DNA of 34,280 nucleotides from Salaquimonas sp. GTDB lineage: Bacteria; Pseudomonadota; Alphaproteobacteria; Rhizobiales; Rhizobiaceae. Under the pieces are notes generated by a model. That model saw only the letters and a program-made list of their open reading frames with translations, had not been told where the DNA came from and did not search any database. The position numbers and the translations under genes are program-made. The stretch is from positions 1 through 34,280 of the forward strand of contig JAJDOK010000052.1 of assembly GCA_022340185.1 (NCBI GenBank), given 5' to 3'. Shown here in pieces: positions 1 to 7,134 of this stretch. Position 1 is the stretch's first letter, and every line of letters begins with the position of its first letter.

Positions 1-759
1 AATCGGTGACTTAAATTTATAGCCATCGCTTATGATTTTGTGGATCGAAGTGTCTTCTAACTCTGTTGCCGGAAAGGAAAGAACTAGATTTCGCGCATCG
101 AACAAGTCATCCTTGAATTTCGGCAACTGCCCGGTGCCGTACATGGTGGAGTCGTTGACCAGCAGCGGCGGCTGGACCTCCATGTAGCCGTGTTGCTCGG
201 TGTGCAGGTCGAGCATGAACTGGCCGATGGCGCGTTCGAGGCGGGCGATCTGCTTGCGCAGCACGACGAAACGCGAGCCGGAAAGTTTCGCGGCGCGCTC
301 GAAGTCCATGCCGCCGAGCGCCTCGCCGATCTCGTAGTGTTCCTTCGGTTCGAAGGAGAAGGCCGGCTTGTCGCCAACGACCTTGTGCTGGACATTGGCC
401 TCTTCGTCGGCGCCGACCGGCACGTCGTCGAGCGGTAAATTGGGGATCACTTCAAGCGCTTTGGTCAGCGCGTCATTGAGTTCCCTCTCCTTTGCCTCGC
501 CGGTCTGGACGAATTCCTTCAGTTCCGCAACCTCGGCCTTCAGCTTCTCCGCCGTGGCGGTGTCGCCGGCGCCCATCGCCTTGCCGATCTCCTTGGAAGC
601 CGCGTTGCGGCGGGCCTGCGCTTCCTGCAATTTGCCGACATGGGCGCGGCGCTGCTCGTCTAGCGCGATCAGTTCGGCGGCCTGCGGGGCAAGGCCGCGT
701 TTTTCCAATCCTTCGTCAAAGGCTTCAGGATTTTCGCGAATCAGTCGGATGTCGAACAT
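1..759 (-). CDS. serS: Seryl-tRNA synthetase, N-terminal half only; broken or chimeric near position 100
   Basis: SerRS charges tRNA-Ser with serine in the cytoplasm. The frame opens at ATG 759 (protein begins [14 protein letters not shown]) and runs without a stop off the left edge, 253 residues. Residues about 30-105 form the charged helical arm that binds the tRNA long variable loop. Residues about 165-219 enter the class II catalytic core, with the motif 1 region ([17 protein letters not shown]) and the family phrase LPKFKDDLF. After that, at about position 100, the expected IPTAEVPLTN stretch is absent and about 33 unrelated residues follow. Motifs 2 and 3 are not in the window. The first 100 bases are about 41% GC, against 64% for 121-220. 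The gene lies 51 bases downstream of tatC, the usual rhizobial order. Identity of residues 1-219 is very likely. Whether the break is biological or an assembly join cannot be decided here. Confidence 0.9.
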   Translation of the reverse strand, partial: MFDIRLIRENPEAFDEGLEKRGLAPQAAELIALDEQRRAHVGKLQEAQARRNAASKEIGKAMGAGDTATAEKLKAEVAELKEFVQTGEAKERELNDALTKALEVIPNLPLDDVPVGADEEANVQHKVVGDKPAFSFEPKEHYEIGEALGGMDFERAAKLSGSRFVVLRKQIARLERAIGQFMLDLHTEQHGYMEVQPPLLVNDSTMYGTGQLPKFKDDLFDARNLVLSFPATELEDTSIHKIISDGYKFKSPI

Positions 760-810
760 GAAAAACCGTTCCGTAGAGGAGCGTCAGTTGCGGCGGCGAT
801 CGAAGCGGGT

Positions 811-1644
811 TCAGGAGGCGTCGGCGTCCGATGGCGAAGCTTCTTTTTCTTCGCGCTCTTTCGCCGCTTCCGCCGCTTCCGCAGCTTGCCGCTTCTTTTC
901 GACGCGCTTGGCCGAAAGGATGGAAATCTCGTAGAGGAGCAGGGTCGGAACCGCAAGGCTGATCTGGCTGATCGGATCGGGCGGGGTGAGCACCGCGGCG
1001 GCGATGAAGGCGATGACGACCGCATATTTGCGCTTCGTCTTCAGCGTCTCGACGCTGACGAGACCTGCCTGGGTAAGCAGGGTGACGACCACCGGCAACT
1101 GGAACATGATGCCGAAGGCGAAGATCAGCGTCATGATCAGGCCGAGATATTCGCTGACGCGCGGCAGCAATTCGATCGCCGCCTTGCCCGCGGCCCCCGT
1201 CTGCTGCATCGACAGGAAGAAGCGCATGGCGAGCGGCATGACGACGAAATAGACGAGGCAGGCGCCGAGGAAGAACAGGATCGGCGTGGCGATCAGGAAC
1301 GGCAGGAAGGCCTTGCGCTCGGGGCGATAGAGGCCCGGCGCGACGAAGCGGTAGATCTGCGTGGCGATCACCGGAAAGGCGATGAACAGCGCGCCGAAGA
1401 AGGCAATCTTGATCTGGACGAAGAAATATTCCTGCGGGGCAGTAAAGATCAGCCGCAAATGGGTGTTCGTACCGGCGGCGCGCTCATAGGGGATGACCAG
1501 CAGGTTGAAGATGTTGTCGGCGAAGATGTAGCAGACGATGAAGAAGACGAAGACGGCCAGCACTGCATAGAACAGGCGCTGGCGCAGTTCGATCAGATGC
1601 TCGATGAGCGGCGCGCTGGAAGCTTCTATGTCGTCCTTGCTCAT
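811..1644 (-). CDS. tatC: Sec-independent protein translocase subunit TatC
   Basis: TatC is the membrane core of the twin-arginine translocase. With TatB it recognises twin-arginine signal peptides of folded proteins in the inner membrane. The 277-residue protein shows the family start (APLIEHLIELRQRL, residues 11-24) with the conserved Glu used in signal binding. Six hydrophobic segments lie at roughly residues 26-46, 78-100, 115-140, 166-192, 204-222 and 226-244, and the conserved TAPQEYFF and FGIMFQLP stretches are present. Residues after about 245 form a charged, Ala/Glu/Lys-rich cytoplasmic tail, longer than in E. coli TatC. The start lies 10 bases after the tatB stop, so the two are co-transcribed, in the order tatA-tatB-tatC-serS. 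Confidence 0.97.
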   Translation of the reverse strand: MSKDDIEASSAPLIEHLIELRQRLFYAVLAVFVFFIVCYIFADNIFNLLVIPYERAAGTNTHLRLIFTAPQEYFFVQIKIAFFGALFIAFPVIATQIYRFVAPGLYRPERKAFLPFLIATPILFFLGACLVYFVVMPLAMRFFLSMQQTGAAGKAAIELLPRVSEYLGLIMTLIFAFGIMFQLPVVVTLLTQAGLVSVETLKTKRKYAVVIAFIAAAVLTPPDPISQISLAVPTLLLYEISILSAKRVEKKRQAAEAAEAAKEREEKEASPSDADAS

Positions 1645-1654
1645 CGCCTTCTAT

Positions 1655-2260
1655 CTATCCCTGAACGCCCGTGGCCGCGTTTTTCGTGCCTTTCGCAGCC
1701 TTGGACGCAGCGCGCTTCGGCGCAGCCGTTTTCGCGGCGGTCTTCGGCCCGGCCTTGGCTGTTTTCTTGGCAGCAGGCTTTGCGACGGCAGATTTGGCTG
1801 CGGCAGGTTTGGCGGCTGACTTCGCCTTGGCGGCGGCTTTCGGCTTCGCAGGTTTGGAAGCAGGTTTGGCCGCAGCCTTGGTGGATGCCTTTTTCGCCTC
1901 CGGCTTGGCGACGGTTTCGGCCGGTGTGGCGTCGGTTGCCACGGCGGGATTGTTCTCCGAAGCGGCTGCTTCAGGCTCGCTGACGGTTTTCTTTATCGAT
2001 TCCTGGAAGGCCTCGGCCGATTTGCGGGCGTCCTCCAGCGGCTTGAAATTCGCCGCCTTCTGCACCTCCTCCAGCCCGGCCTCTCTTTCGGCCTCCTTCA
2101 GCGCGTCGTTGAACTGGCGCTGGAAATCGCCGGCCATGCGGCGCAGGCCACCCACAGTCTTGCCGAAGGTGCGCAGCATGCCCGGCAAATCCTTGGGGCC
2201 GACCACGAGGATCGCCACGCAGGCAATCACCACCAATTCTGTCCAGCCAACGTCGAACAA
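1655..2260 (-). CDS. tatB: Sec-independent protein translocase subunit TatB, TTG start, long Lys/Ala tail
   Basis: TatB pairs with TatC as the receptor for twin-arginine signal peptides. Residues 1-21 (MFDVGWTELVVIACVAILVV) give the single N-terminal membrane helix with the TatB-type Glu at position 8, followed by the GPKDLP hinge and an amphipathic helix (LRTFGKTVGGLRRMAGDFQ). The initiator is TTG at 2258-2260. It is chosen because the family starts exactly at MFDxGW, and AAGG lies about 9 bases upstream. At 201 residues it is normal to long for rhizobia. Residues about 115-195 are a low-complexity run of Lys-Ala-Ala-Pro repeats resembling histone H1 tails. The gene lies 98 bases after tatA and 10 before tatC. 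Confidence 0.95.
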   Translation of the reverse strand: MFDVGWTELVVIACVAILVVGPKDLPGMLRTFGKTVGGLRRMAGDFQRQFNDALKEAEREAGLEEVQKAANFKPLEDARKSAEAFQESIKKTVSEPEAAASENNPAVATDATPAETVAKPEAKKASTKAAAKPASKPAKPKAAAKAKSAAKPAAAKSAVAKPAAKKTAKAGPKTAAKTAAPKRAASKAAKGTKNAATGVQG

Positions 2261-2287
2261 GGTTCAAGGCCTTAACATCGAAGGAAA

Positions 2288-2315
2288 GCCGCCCGCGGCG
2301 AAAACCGCGGCCGGC
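2288..2315 (-). repeat. Short GC hairpin in the tatA-tatB spacer
   Basis: The 98-base gap between tatA and tatB contains ccgcgg at 2293-2298 and again at 2305-2310, able to form a 6-pair stem with a 6-base loop. No T-tract follows on the transcribed strand, so this is not a classic terminator. It could lower tatBC relative to tatA by partial termination or RNA processing. That is inference; the structure is short and could be chance in GC-rich DNA. Confidence 0.3.
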
Positions 2316-2358
2316 AGGAATCGCGGATGACAGACCGCGCTAGAACGTCACCCAGCCG

Positions 2359-2577
2359 TTAGCTGGTGGTCGACTGATCCTTGGCCTGCGAAACCGTCTC
2401 GGAGGGCTTCTGATCGATGGTCTTGGCGACCTTCGAATCGTCCTCGTTCAGACCCTTCTTGAAGGAATTGATGCCCTTGGCGACATCACCCATCAGGTCC
2501 GAAATCTTGCCGCGTCCAAACAGCAGAACGACGACGACGGCGACGATCACGATCTGCCAGATTCCAATCTGTCCCAT
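2359..2577 (-). CDS. tatA: Sec-independent protein translocase subunit TatA
   Basis: TatA oligomerises to form the pathway through which folded twin-arginine substrates cross the inner membrane. The 72-residue protein has one N-terminal membrane helix (residues about 5-20), the FGRGKISDL hinge in place of the more usual FGxxKLP, an amphipathic helix ([15 protein letters not shown]) and an acidic, Ser/Thr-rich tail. GAGGAG six bases upstream of ATG 2577 is a strong ribosome binding site. The gene heads the tatABC-serS run. The 188 bases upstream (2578-2765) separate it from the ABC ATPase gene on the same strand and should carry its promoter, although no convincing -35/-10 pair was seen. Confidence 0.96.
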   Translation of the reverse strand: MGQIGIWQIVIVAVVVVLLFGRGKISDLMGDVAKGINSFKKGLNEDDSKVAKTIDQKPSETVSQAKDQSTTS

Positions 2578-2765
2578 TTCTCACTCCTCGGGGATTACGC
2601 GATGCCCGTCTTTCGGGCGTCTCCCGGTTCGGCGGCACCTTAGACCGCCAGGCCCATGCTTCGCAACAATTGCCTGAACCGGGTTCGGATTATTGTTTAC
2701 GCGGACATATAGGGCGGACGGCCACAAATTTCATTGCGCAAATGCGCACGGGGTACGCCATCCAC

Positions 2766-3953
2766 CTATTCGGGGAACACCATTTCGGCGCCCTCGCCGA
2801 CGCGCACACGCACATCCGTGACACCGGCGGGCAGCGCACCGGCGCGGGCACGGGCGCGGACCGGCTCCTCGCAGCCCTCGACATACAGTTCCAGCAATTC
2901 GGCGATGCCGACAAAACGCCGGCTTGCAACACGCCCGGGCAGGCCCGGCCCATCGGCCGTCAGGGGGTCGACCAGCACGTCGGGCAGGCGCACGCAGACC
3001 GTGGCCTGTGCTCCCTCGCCCAGGCCCGGCGCGGCGAATTTGCCGAGCGGCGTGTCGACCACGCCGCCGCTGACGCGGGTCTGGAAGCGGTTCAGCTCAG
3101 TGAAAAAGGAGGCGGCAAATAAATTGACCGGCGAATAGAACAATTCCTCGCCGGTGCCATGCTGGACGAGGCGTCCGTCACGCATCAGCGCGATGCGATC
3201 GCCGACACGCAACGCCTCTTCGGGATCGTGCGTGACGATGATCGCGGTAGCGCGGGTCTCGCGCAGCAGGCCGAGCGTGCCCTCGCGCACCGAATCGCGC
3301 AAGCGCGAGTCGAGACCGGAAAAGGGCTCGTCCATCAACAGGATACCCGGCCGCGGCGCCAGGGCACGGGCGAGCGCGACGCGCTGCTGTTCGCCGCCGG
3401 ACAGCTGGTGGGGATAGCTGGCGGCGTAATCCGCCATGCCGACGCGCGAAAGCATGTGCCGAGCCTGTTCGCGGGCGAGCCTGCGTTCCACGCCGGTCAG
3501 GCCAAAACGCACGTTCTGCTCGATGGTGAGATGGGGAAACAGGGCGTAGTCCTGGAAGACAAGGCCGACGCCGCGCTTTTCCGGGGGCACGAACACGCTG
3601 TCGCCCGCGACCAGCTTGCCGTCGATCCAGACCGTGCCTGAAACCGGCATGTCGATGCCGGCGGCTATCCTCAGCAGGGTCGTCTTGCCGGACCCGGAGG
3701 GACCGAGCAGGCACAGCACCTCGCCAGCTGCGACCGACACCGAGACATCGCTCAGCACCGGGCCCTTGCCGAAATCATGGCCGATCCGTTCGAAGCGCAT
3801 GGAAGAGGCAATGGCGACGCCCGCCGTGTTGCGGGGGCCCCAGTCGCGCTGACGCCTGCGCCGCTCGACCTGACCGGGCGGCAGACCGGATTGCGGTTCC
3901 AGTTGGCGTTCTGGCGTCGAAGACGGATCGGCCTTGGTATCCATCCCCGTCAT
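2766..3953 (-). CDS. Orphan ABC transporter ATPase, ferric-iron/polyamine (FbpC-like) type
   Basis: This is a cytoplasmic ATPase subunit of an importer. The 395-residue protein shows Walker A GPSGSGKT (84-91), Q-loop Gln134 in FQDYALFPH, signature LSGGEQQR (184-191), Walker B ILLMDEP (204-210) and the H-loop His242 in THDPEEAL. About 120 C-terminal residues resemble a TOBE regulatory domain. The phrase [19 protein letters not shown] is typical of the FbpC/iron(III) branch. No permease or binding protein is in the window, so the substrate is unknown. Residues 1-51 are an extra charged N-terminus without homology that I recognise. A start at Met52 ([11 protein letters not shown]) would give a family-length protein but lacks a visible ribosome site, and a Met at residue 4 is also possible. 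The gene sits between scpB (46 bases upstream) and tatA on the same strand. Confidence 0.85.
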   Translation of the reverse strand: MTGMDTKADPSSTPERQLEPQSGLPPGQVERRRRQRDWGPRNTAGVAIASSMRFERIGHDFGKGPVLSDVSVSVAAGEVLCLLGPSGSGKTTLLRIAAGIDMPVSGTVWIDGKLVAGDSVFVPPEKRGVGLVFQDYALFPHLTIEQNVRFGLTGVERRLAREQARHMLSRVGMADYAASYPHQLSGGEQQRVALARALAPRPGILLMDEPFSGLDSRLRDSVREGTLGLLRETRATAIIVTHDPEEALRVGDRIALMRDGRLVQHGTGEELFYSPVNLFAASFFTELNRFQTRVSGGVVDTPLGKFAAPGLGEGAQATVCVRLPDVLVDPLTADGPGLPGRVASRRFVGIAELLELYVEGCEEPVRARARAGALPAGVTDVRVRVGEGAEMVFPE

Positions 3954-3999
3954 TTAGGGAAGAAAGGGGGGTTTGTCAGTCCCCTTCCCCAAACGAGGG

Positions 4000-4809
4000 T
4001 CAGCCGGCGGCGCCGTTGCCGTCATCCTCACTCGCCTTGGGAGGCAACAGACCCAGTTCCTCCAGATCGTCGGGGGTCAACGGGTCCTCGTCCTCGGCCA
4101 GTTCGGCGGTATCATCGGGCATGGGGATGCGGAAGCTGGCCGGGACCTGCGACTGCAACAGCCCGGCGCCCTTCAGTTCGTCGAGACCGGGCAAATCCTT
4201 CAATTCCTCGAGGCCGAACTGGTCGAGAAAGGCGCCGGTCGTGCCATAGGTGACGGGACGGCCCGGCGTGCGGCGGCGGCCGCGCATGCGCACCCAGCCG
4301 GTTTCGAGCAGAACGTCGAGCGTGCCCTTCGAGGTGGCGACGCCGCGGATTTCCTCGACCTCGGCGCGGGTGACCGGCTGGTGATAGGCGATGATCGCCA
4401 TCACTTCGAGCGCGGCGCGTGACAGGCGCTTGGGTTCCACCGCCTCGCGATGCAGCAGGAAACCGAGATCGTCGGCGGTGCGGAAGGCCCATTTGTCGCC
4501 GACCCTGACCAGATTGACGCCGCGTCCGGCATACCGCTCGCACAGTTCCTCCATCAGTGCCGCGATATCTACATCCTCGCCAAGACGTTCGGCCAGCGCC
4601 TTTTCGGGCACCGGCTCGGCGGTGGCGAAGAGGATCGCCTCGACCATTCTAAGTTCCTGCTCGTGTTCGGCCGAAGGCGCGACAGGAACTTCGCCCGCAT
4701 CCGCTGCGGAAGCGTCATCCATATCGTCGGCGTCCTGCCTTGCCTGCGGGTTGAACGGCAAAATCTGGGCATTTCCTGTTTCGGCCATGGTTCCTGTCCT
4801 GGTTTCCAT
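4000..4809 (-). CDS. scpB: Segregation and condensation protein B
   Basis: ScpB forms winged-helix dimers that bind ScpA and regulate the SMC condensin during chromosome segregation. The 269-residue protein carries the family core from about residue 48: LRMVEAILFATAEPVPEKAL, then LSRAALEVMAIIAYHQPVTR and VATSKGTLDVLLETGWV. These are the two winged-helix domains and the conserved IAYxQPxTR segment. Acidic residues flank the core on both sides (DADDMDDASAADAGE before it, DDTAELAEDEDPLTPDDLEE after it). ATG 4809 lies 5 bases after the scpA stop. A second ATG at residue 8 (4788) has AGGA just upstream and could be the true start. scpA and scpB are clearly translated together. Confidence 0.95.
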   Translation of the reverse strand: METRTGTMAETGNAQILPFNPQARQDADDMDDASAADAGEVPVAPSAEHEQELRMVEAILFATAEPVPEKALAERLGEDVDIAALMEELCERYAGRGVNLVRVGDKWAFRTADDLGFLLHREAVEPKRLSRAALEVMAIIAYHQPVTRAEVEEIRGVATSKGTLDVLLETGWVRMRGRRRTPGRPVTYGTTGAFLDQFGLEELKDLPGLDELKGAGLLQSQVPASFRIPMPDDTAELAEDEDPLTPDDLEELGLLPPKASEDDGNGAAG

Positions 4810-4814
4810 TCGCC

Positions 4815-5687
4815 TCAGACTGACTTGATTTCGGCTGGTTGCGGTGTCTGCTTGCCGCCGGCACGCATGTAGATCGGCGCAAAGGCCTTTTCCTGCCTTA
4901 TGGTGACGAGCCCCTCGCGCGCCATTTCCAGGCTCGCGGCGAAGGAACTCGCCAGTACCGTCGCCCGCATTTTGGGATCGGGCAGAAAGCGCAGCAGGAA
5001 CTGGTCGAGCGGCGTCCAGTCCTTCATCTCGCCGACAAAGCGGGTGATGATCTCGCGCGCCTCCTGCAGCGACCAGACCTGGCGGCGCGCGATCGTCACC
5101 TGGCTGACCGAGGTGCGCTGGCGCAGCGCGGCATAGGCCGTGAGCAGATCGTAGAGTTCGGCCGAATATTCCGGCTTCACCTCGACATTCATGGCTTCGG
5201 TCATGCCGCGCGCAAAAAAATCGCGACCGAGCCGGTTCCGGTTGATCAGCCGGCGCCCGGCTTCACGCATGGCCTCGAGCCGCTGCAGGCGGAAGGCGAG
5301 CAATGCGGCCATTTCCTCGCCGCTCATCTCCTCGTCCTGATCGTCGGCGGCGGGGATCAGCAGGCGCGATTTCAAATAGGCGAGCCAGGCGGCCATCACC
5401 AGATAGTCGGCAGCGATCTCGATCCTGAGCTTGCGTATGTGTTCGATGAATTCGAGATACTGGTTGGCGAGTGACAGAATGGAAATCTTCGCCAGATCGA
5501 CCTTCTGGTGCCGCGCCAGTTCGAGCAGCAGGTCGAGCGGCCCCTCGAAGCCGTCGACGTCGACGGTCAGCGTCGGATCGGAGGACGCGCGTTCGGACGC
5601 TCCACCGGATGCGTCTTCCCAGACCATCTCGTCCTGTCCGGCGGCCGCCATATCGTCCTCTTCCTTGCCCGAACCCATGTGGTTCAC
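4815..5687 (-). CDS. scpA: Segregation and condensation protein A
   Basis: ScpA is the kleisin that bridges SMC heads and recruits ScpB. Family sequence starts at about residue 45 with VDGFEGPLDLLLELARHQKV and continues with ISILSLANQYLEFI and ADYLVMAAWLAYLKSRLLIP, the N-terminal SMC-neck-binding domain. The C-terminal winged helix (FLPDPKMRATVLASSFAASLEM) ends the 290-residue protein. The first possible start is GTG 5687, with ATG at 5678 and another at residue 13. None has a clear ribosome site, so the extreme N-terminus (an acidic, poorly conserved 40 residues) is uncertain. The gene lies 90 bases after nagZ and 5 bases before scpB. Confidence 0.95.
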   Translation of the reverse strand: MNHMGSGKEEDDMAAAGQDEMVWEDASGGASERASSDPTLTVDVDGFEGPLDLLLELARHQKVDLAKISILSLANQYLEFIEHIRKLRIEIAADYLVMAAWLAYLKSRLLIPAADDQDEEMSGEEMAALLAFRLQRLEAMREAGRRLINRNRLGRDFFARGMTEAMNVEVKPEYSAELYDLLTAYAALRQRTSVSQVTIARRQVWSLQEAREIITRFVGEMKDWTPLDQFLLRFLPDPKMRATVLASSFAASLEMAREGLVTIRQEKAFAPIYMRAGGKQTPQPAEIKSV

Positions 5688-5777
5688 ATGTCTGTCACGA
5701 AATTTACCAAGCCGTCTTCGCCACTTTAACTGATTCGCGCCCTCTACCCGCTACGGACGCCGGAATGGGCAACCCGC

Positions 5778-6797
5778 TCAGGCGATGGCGGACTCTGTGA
5801 GCGCCTCGAATTCGGCCAGAAGCGTCTCTTCTTCGCATCGATCGGGAGGAGAAAGGCGTTCCAGTGCGATTCGGGCACGCCAGGCGGGTTTGCCATCAAG
5901 AACAGGAGTCGCCGCCGCAACCGCCTTCATCTCCGCCATCGATCCGTTGCAATGAAGCACGACATCGCAACCGGCTGCAAAGGCTGATTGGGTGCGTGTC
6001 GAGAAATCCCCAGAAAGCGCCTGCATGGAAAGATCGTCGCTCATCAGCAACCCATCATAGCCCAGCCAGCCGCGAATGATCTCACCGATCATTTTCGGCG
6101 AAAGCGTGGCCGGATTGTCAGGATCGAAGCCGGAATAGACGACATGGGCGGTCATCGCCAGCGGCATGTCGGCAAGCTGCATGAAGGGATAGAAATCGGT
6201 GCAGCCGAGGATCGCCGGATGGGTGTCGACGATTGGCAGTTCCTTGTGGCTGTCGGCAAAGGCGCGGCCGTGGCCGGGAATATGCTTGATGACAGGCAGC
6301 ACGCCGCCCGCCATCAGCCCGTCACAGGCGGCGCGGCCAATCAGCGAAACCTCGTAAGGTTGATAAGAATAGGCGCGGTCGCCGATGACGTCATGGGCGT
6401 TTTCCACCGGCACATCCAGAACTGGAAGGCAATCGACATTGATGCCAAGGCTTGCCAGTTCGAAGGCGATCAGACGCGATTGCAGCCAGGCCGCACGCAG
6501 CCCCTGTTCGGGGTCGCGGCGATAGAGTTCGCCCAATAACCGGCCCGGAGGGTATTCGCGCCAATGCGGCGGCCGCAGGCGCTGCACCCTGCCTCCTTCC
6601 TGGTCGATCAGGATCGGTGCGTCGGCGCGGCCGACGGTTTCGCGAAGCTCCCCCGTCAGGGCGCGAACCTGGGCAGGCGTCTCGATGTTGCGGGCAAACA
6701 GGATGAAGCCCCAGGGTGAATGCTCACGGAAGAAGGCTATCTCGTCTTCCGTCAGCCGCGTGCCCGAGCAACCCGCAATGAAGGCTTTGATTCCCAT
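5778..6797 (-). CDS. nagZ: Beta-N-acetylhexosaminidase NagZ
   Basis: NagZ is a cytoplasmic GH3 glycosidase that removes GlcNAc from muropeptides during cell-wall recycling, and in many bacteria its product influences beta-lactamase induction. Visible motifs are LIDQEGGRVQRL (63-74), KHIPGHG (171-177), which belongs to the loop with the His-Asp acid/base pair (His177 and nearby Asp182), and LLMSDDLSMQAL (250-261) with the probable nucleophile Asp254. Length is 339 residues, normal for the family. It lies 90 bases upstream of scpA and 337 bases downstream of the SPOR gene. The three 42-base modules fill part of that upstream spacer. Confidence 0.96.
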   Translation of the reverse strand: MGIKAFIAGCSGTRLTEDEIAFFREHSPWGFILFARNIETPAQVRALTGELRETVGRADAPILIDQEGGRVQRLRPPHWREYPPGRLLGELYRRDPEQGLRAAWLQSRLIAFELASLGINVDCLPVLDVPVENAHDVIGDRAYSYQPYEVSLIGRAACDGLMAGGVLPVIKHIPGHGRAFADSHKELPIVDTHPAILGCTDFYPFMQLADMPLAMTAHVVYSGFDPDNPATLSPKMIGEIIRGWLGYDGLLMSDDLSMQALSGDFSTRTQSAFAAGCDVVLHCNGSMAEMKAVAAATPVLDGKPAWRARIALERLSPPDRCEEETLLAEFEALTESAIA

Positions 6798-6839
6798 GGG
6801 GCGATTCTATCACAAGTTTTCGACCGTCATATCTGGTCG

Positions 6840-6881
6840 TCGTTCGGGCCTCCGTCCGAACGAGCGTTCGCGGGCTGGCGC
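6840..6881 (-). repeat. 42-base arm-plus-hairpin module, copy 1 (inverted)
   Basis: Read on the minus strand, the copy is an 18-base arm GCGCCAGCCCGCGAACGC (6881 down to 6864) followed by a 24-base hairpin (6863 down to 6840). The hairpin has a 10-pair stem with one imperfect pair (G.T on the plus strand, A.C on the minus) and the loop GGAG. It has the same arm, stem length, loop and total length as the copies at 7031 and 7085, but in the opposite orientation. Confidence 0.85.
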
Positions 6882-7030
6882 TTGCCTAACAGCAAGCTTG
6901 CCCTGCCACGCAGGGCTGGAGATATACGGCAGACCTGCGACGAACGTCACGAGTTCTTCATCCACTTTTGGAAACGGGATACCCGTGGGACCTCCCTCTC
7001 TGCGTGACAGCACAAGTATTTGGAACGAAT

Positions 7031-7072
7031 GCGCCAGTGCGTGAACGCTCGACCTTGCGGAGGCAAGGTCGA
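7031..7072 (+). repeat. 42-base arm-plus-hairpin module, copy 2
   Basis: The arm GCGCCAGTGCGTGAACGC occupies 7031-7048. The stem tcgaccttgc (7049-7058) pairs perfectly with gcaaggtcga (7063-7072) around the loop ggag (7059-7062). The arm differs from copy 3 by two bases. The stem interior is different, yet fully complementary. Confidence 0.88.
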
Positions 7073-7084
7073 AAGCTCAACAGA

Positions 7085-7126
7085 GCGCCAGCCCGTGAAC
7101 GCTCGCCTGGCCGGAGGGCCAGGCGA
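7085..7126 (+). repeat. 42-base arm-plus-hairpin module, copy 3
   Basis: The arm GCGCCAGCCCGTGAACGC occupies 7085-7102. The stem tcgcctggcc (7103-7112) pairs perfectly with ggccaggcga (7117-7126) around the loop ggag (7113-7116). It starts exactly 54 bases after copy 2, and its edge lies 8 bases from the stop codon of the SPOR gene. Confidence 0.88.
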
Positions 7127-7134
7127 AAACCAGA

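Larger units (their letters stand above)
6798..7134. other. Gene-free spacer dense in hairpins, between the SPOR gene and nagZ
   Basis: This 337-base stretch has no convincing gene. It contains three copies of a 42-base module (listed separately), a perfect 10-base palindrome gcaagcttgc at 6892-6901, and a 7-pair hairpin gccctgc-cac-gcagggc at 6900-6916. All would be transcribed if the SPOR gene and nagZ share a message on the minus strand. No T-tract follows any of the hairpins, so simple termination is not supported. Confidence 0.7.

Noticed and set aside
2590-2612. Hairpin gcccg-tcttt-cgggc upstream of tatA as a terminator
   Set aside because: Five pairs only, no T-tract on the minus strand, and it sits immediately before the tatA start where an ABC-gene terminator would be too late.
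6810-7013. 67-codon minus-strand frame in the nagZ-SPOR spacer
   Set aside because: It crosses the repeat module and lacks a ribosome site and family similarity; it is better explained by the module staying open in that frame.
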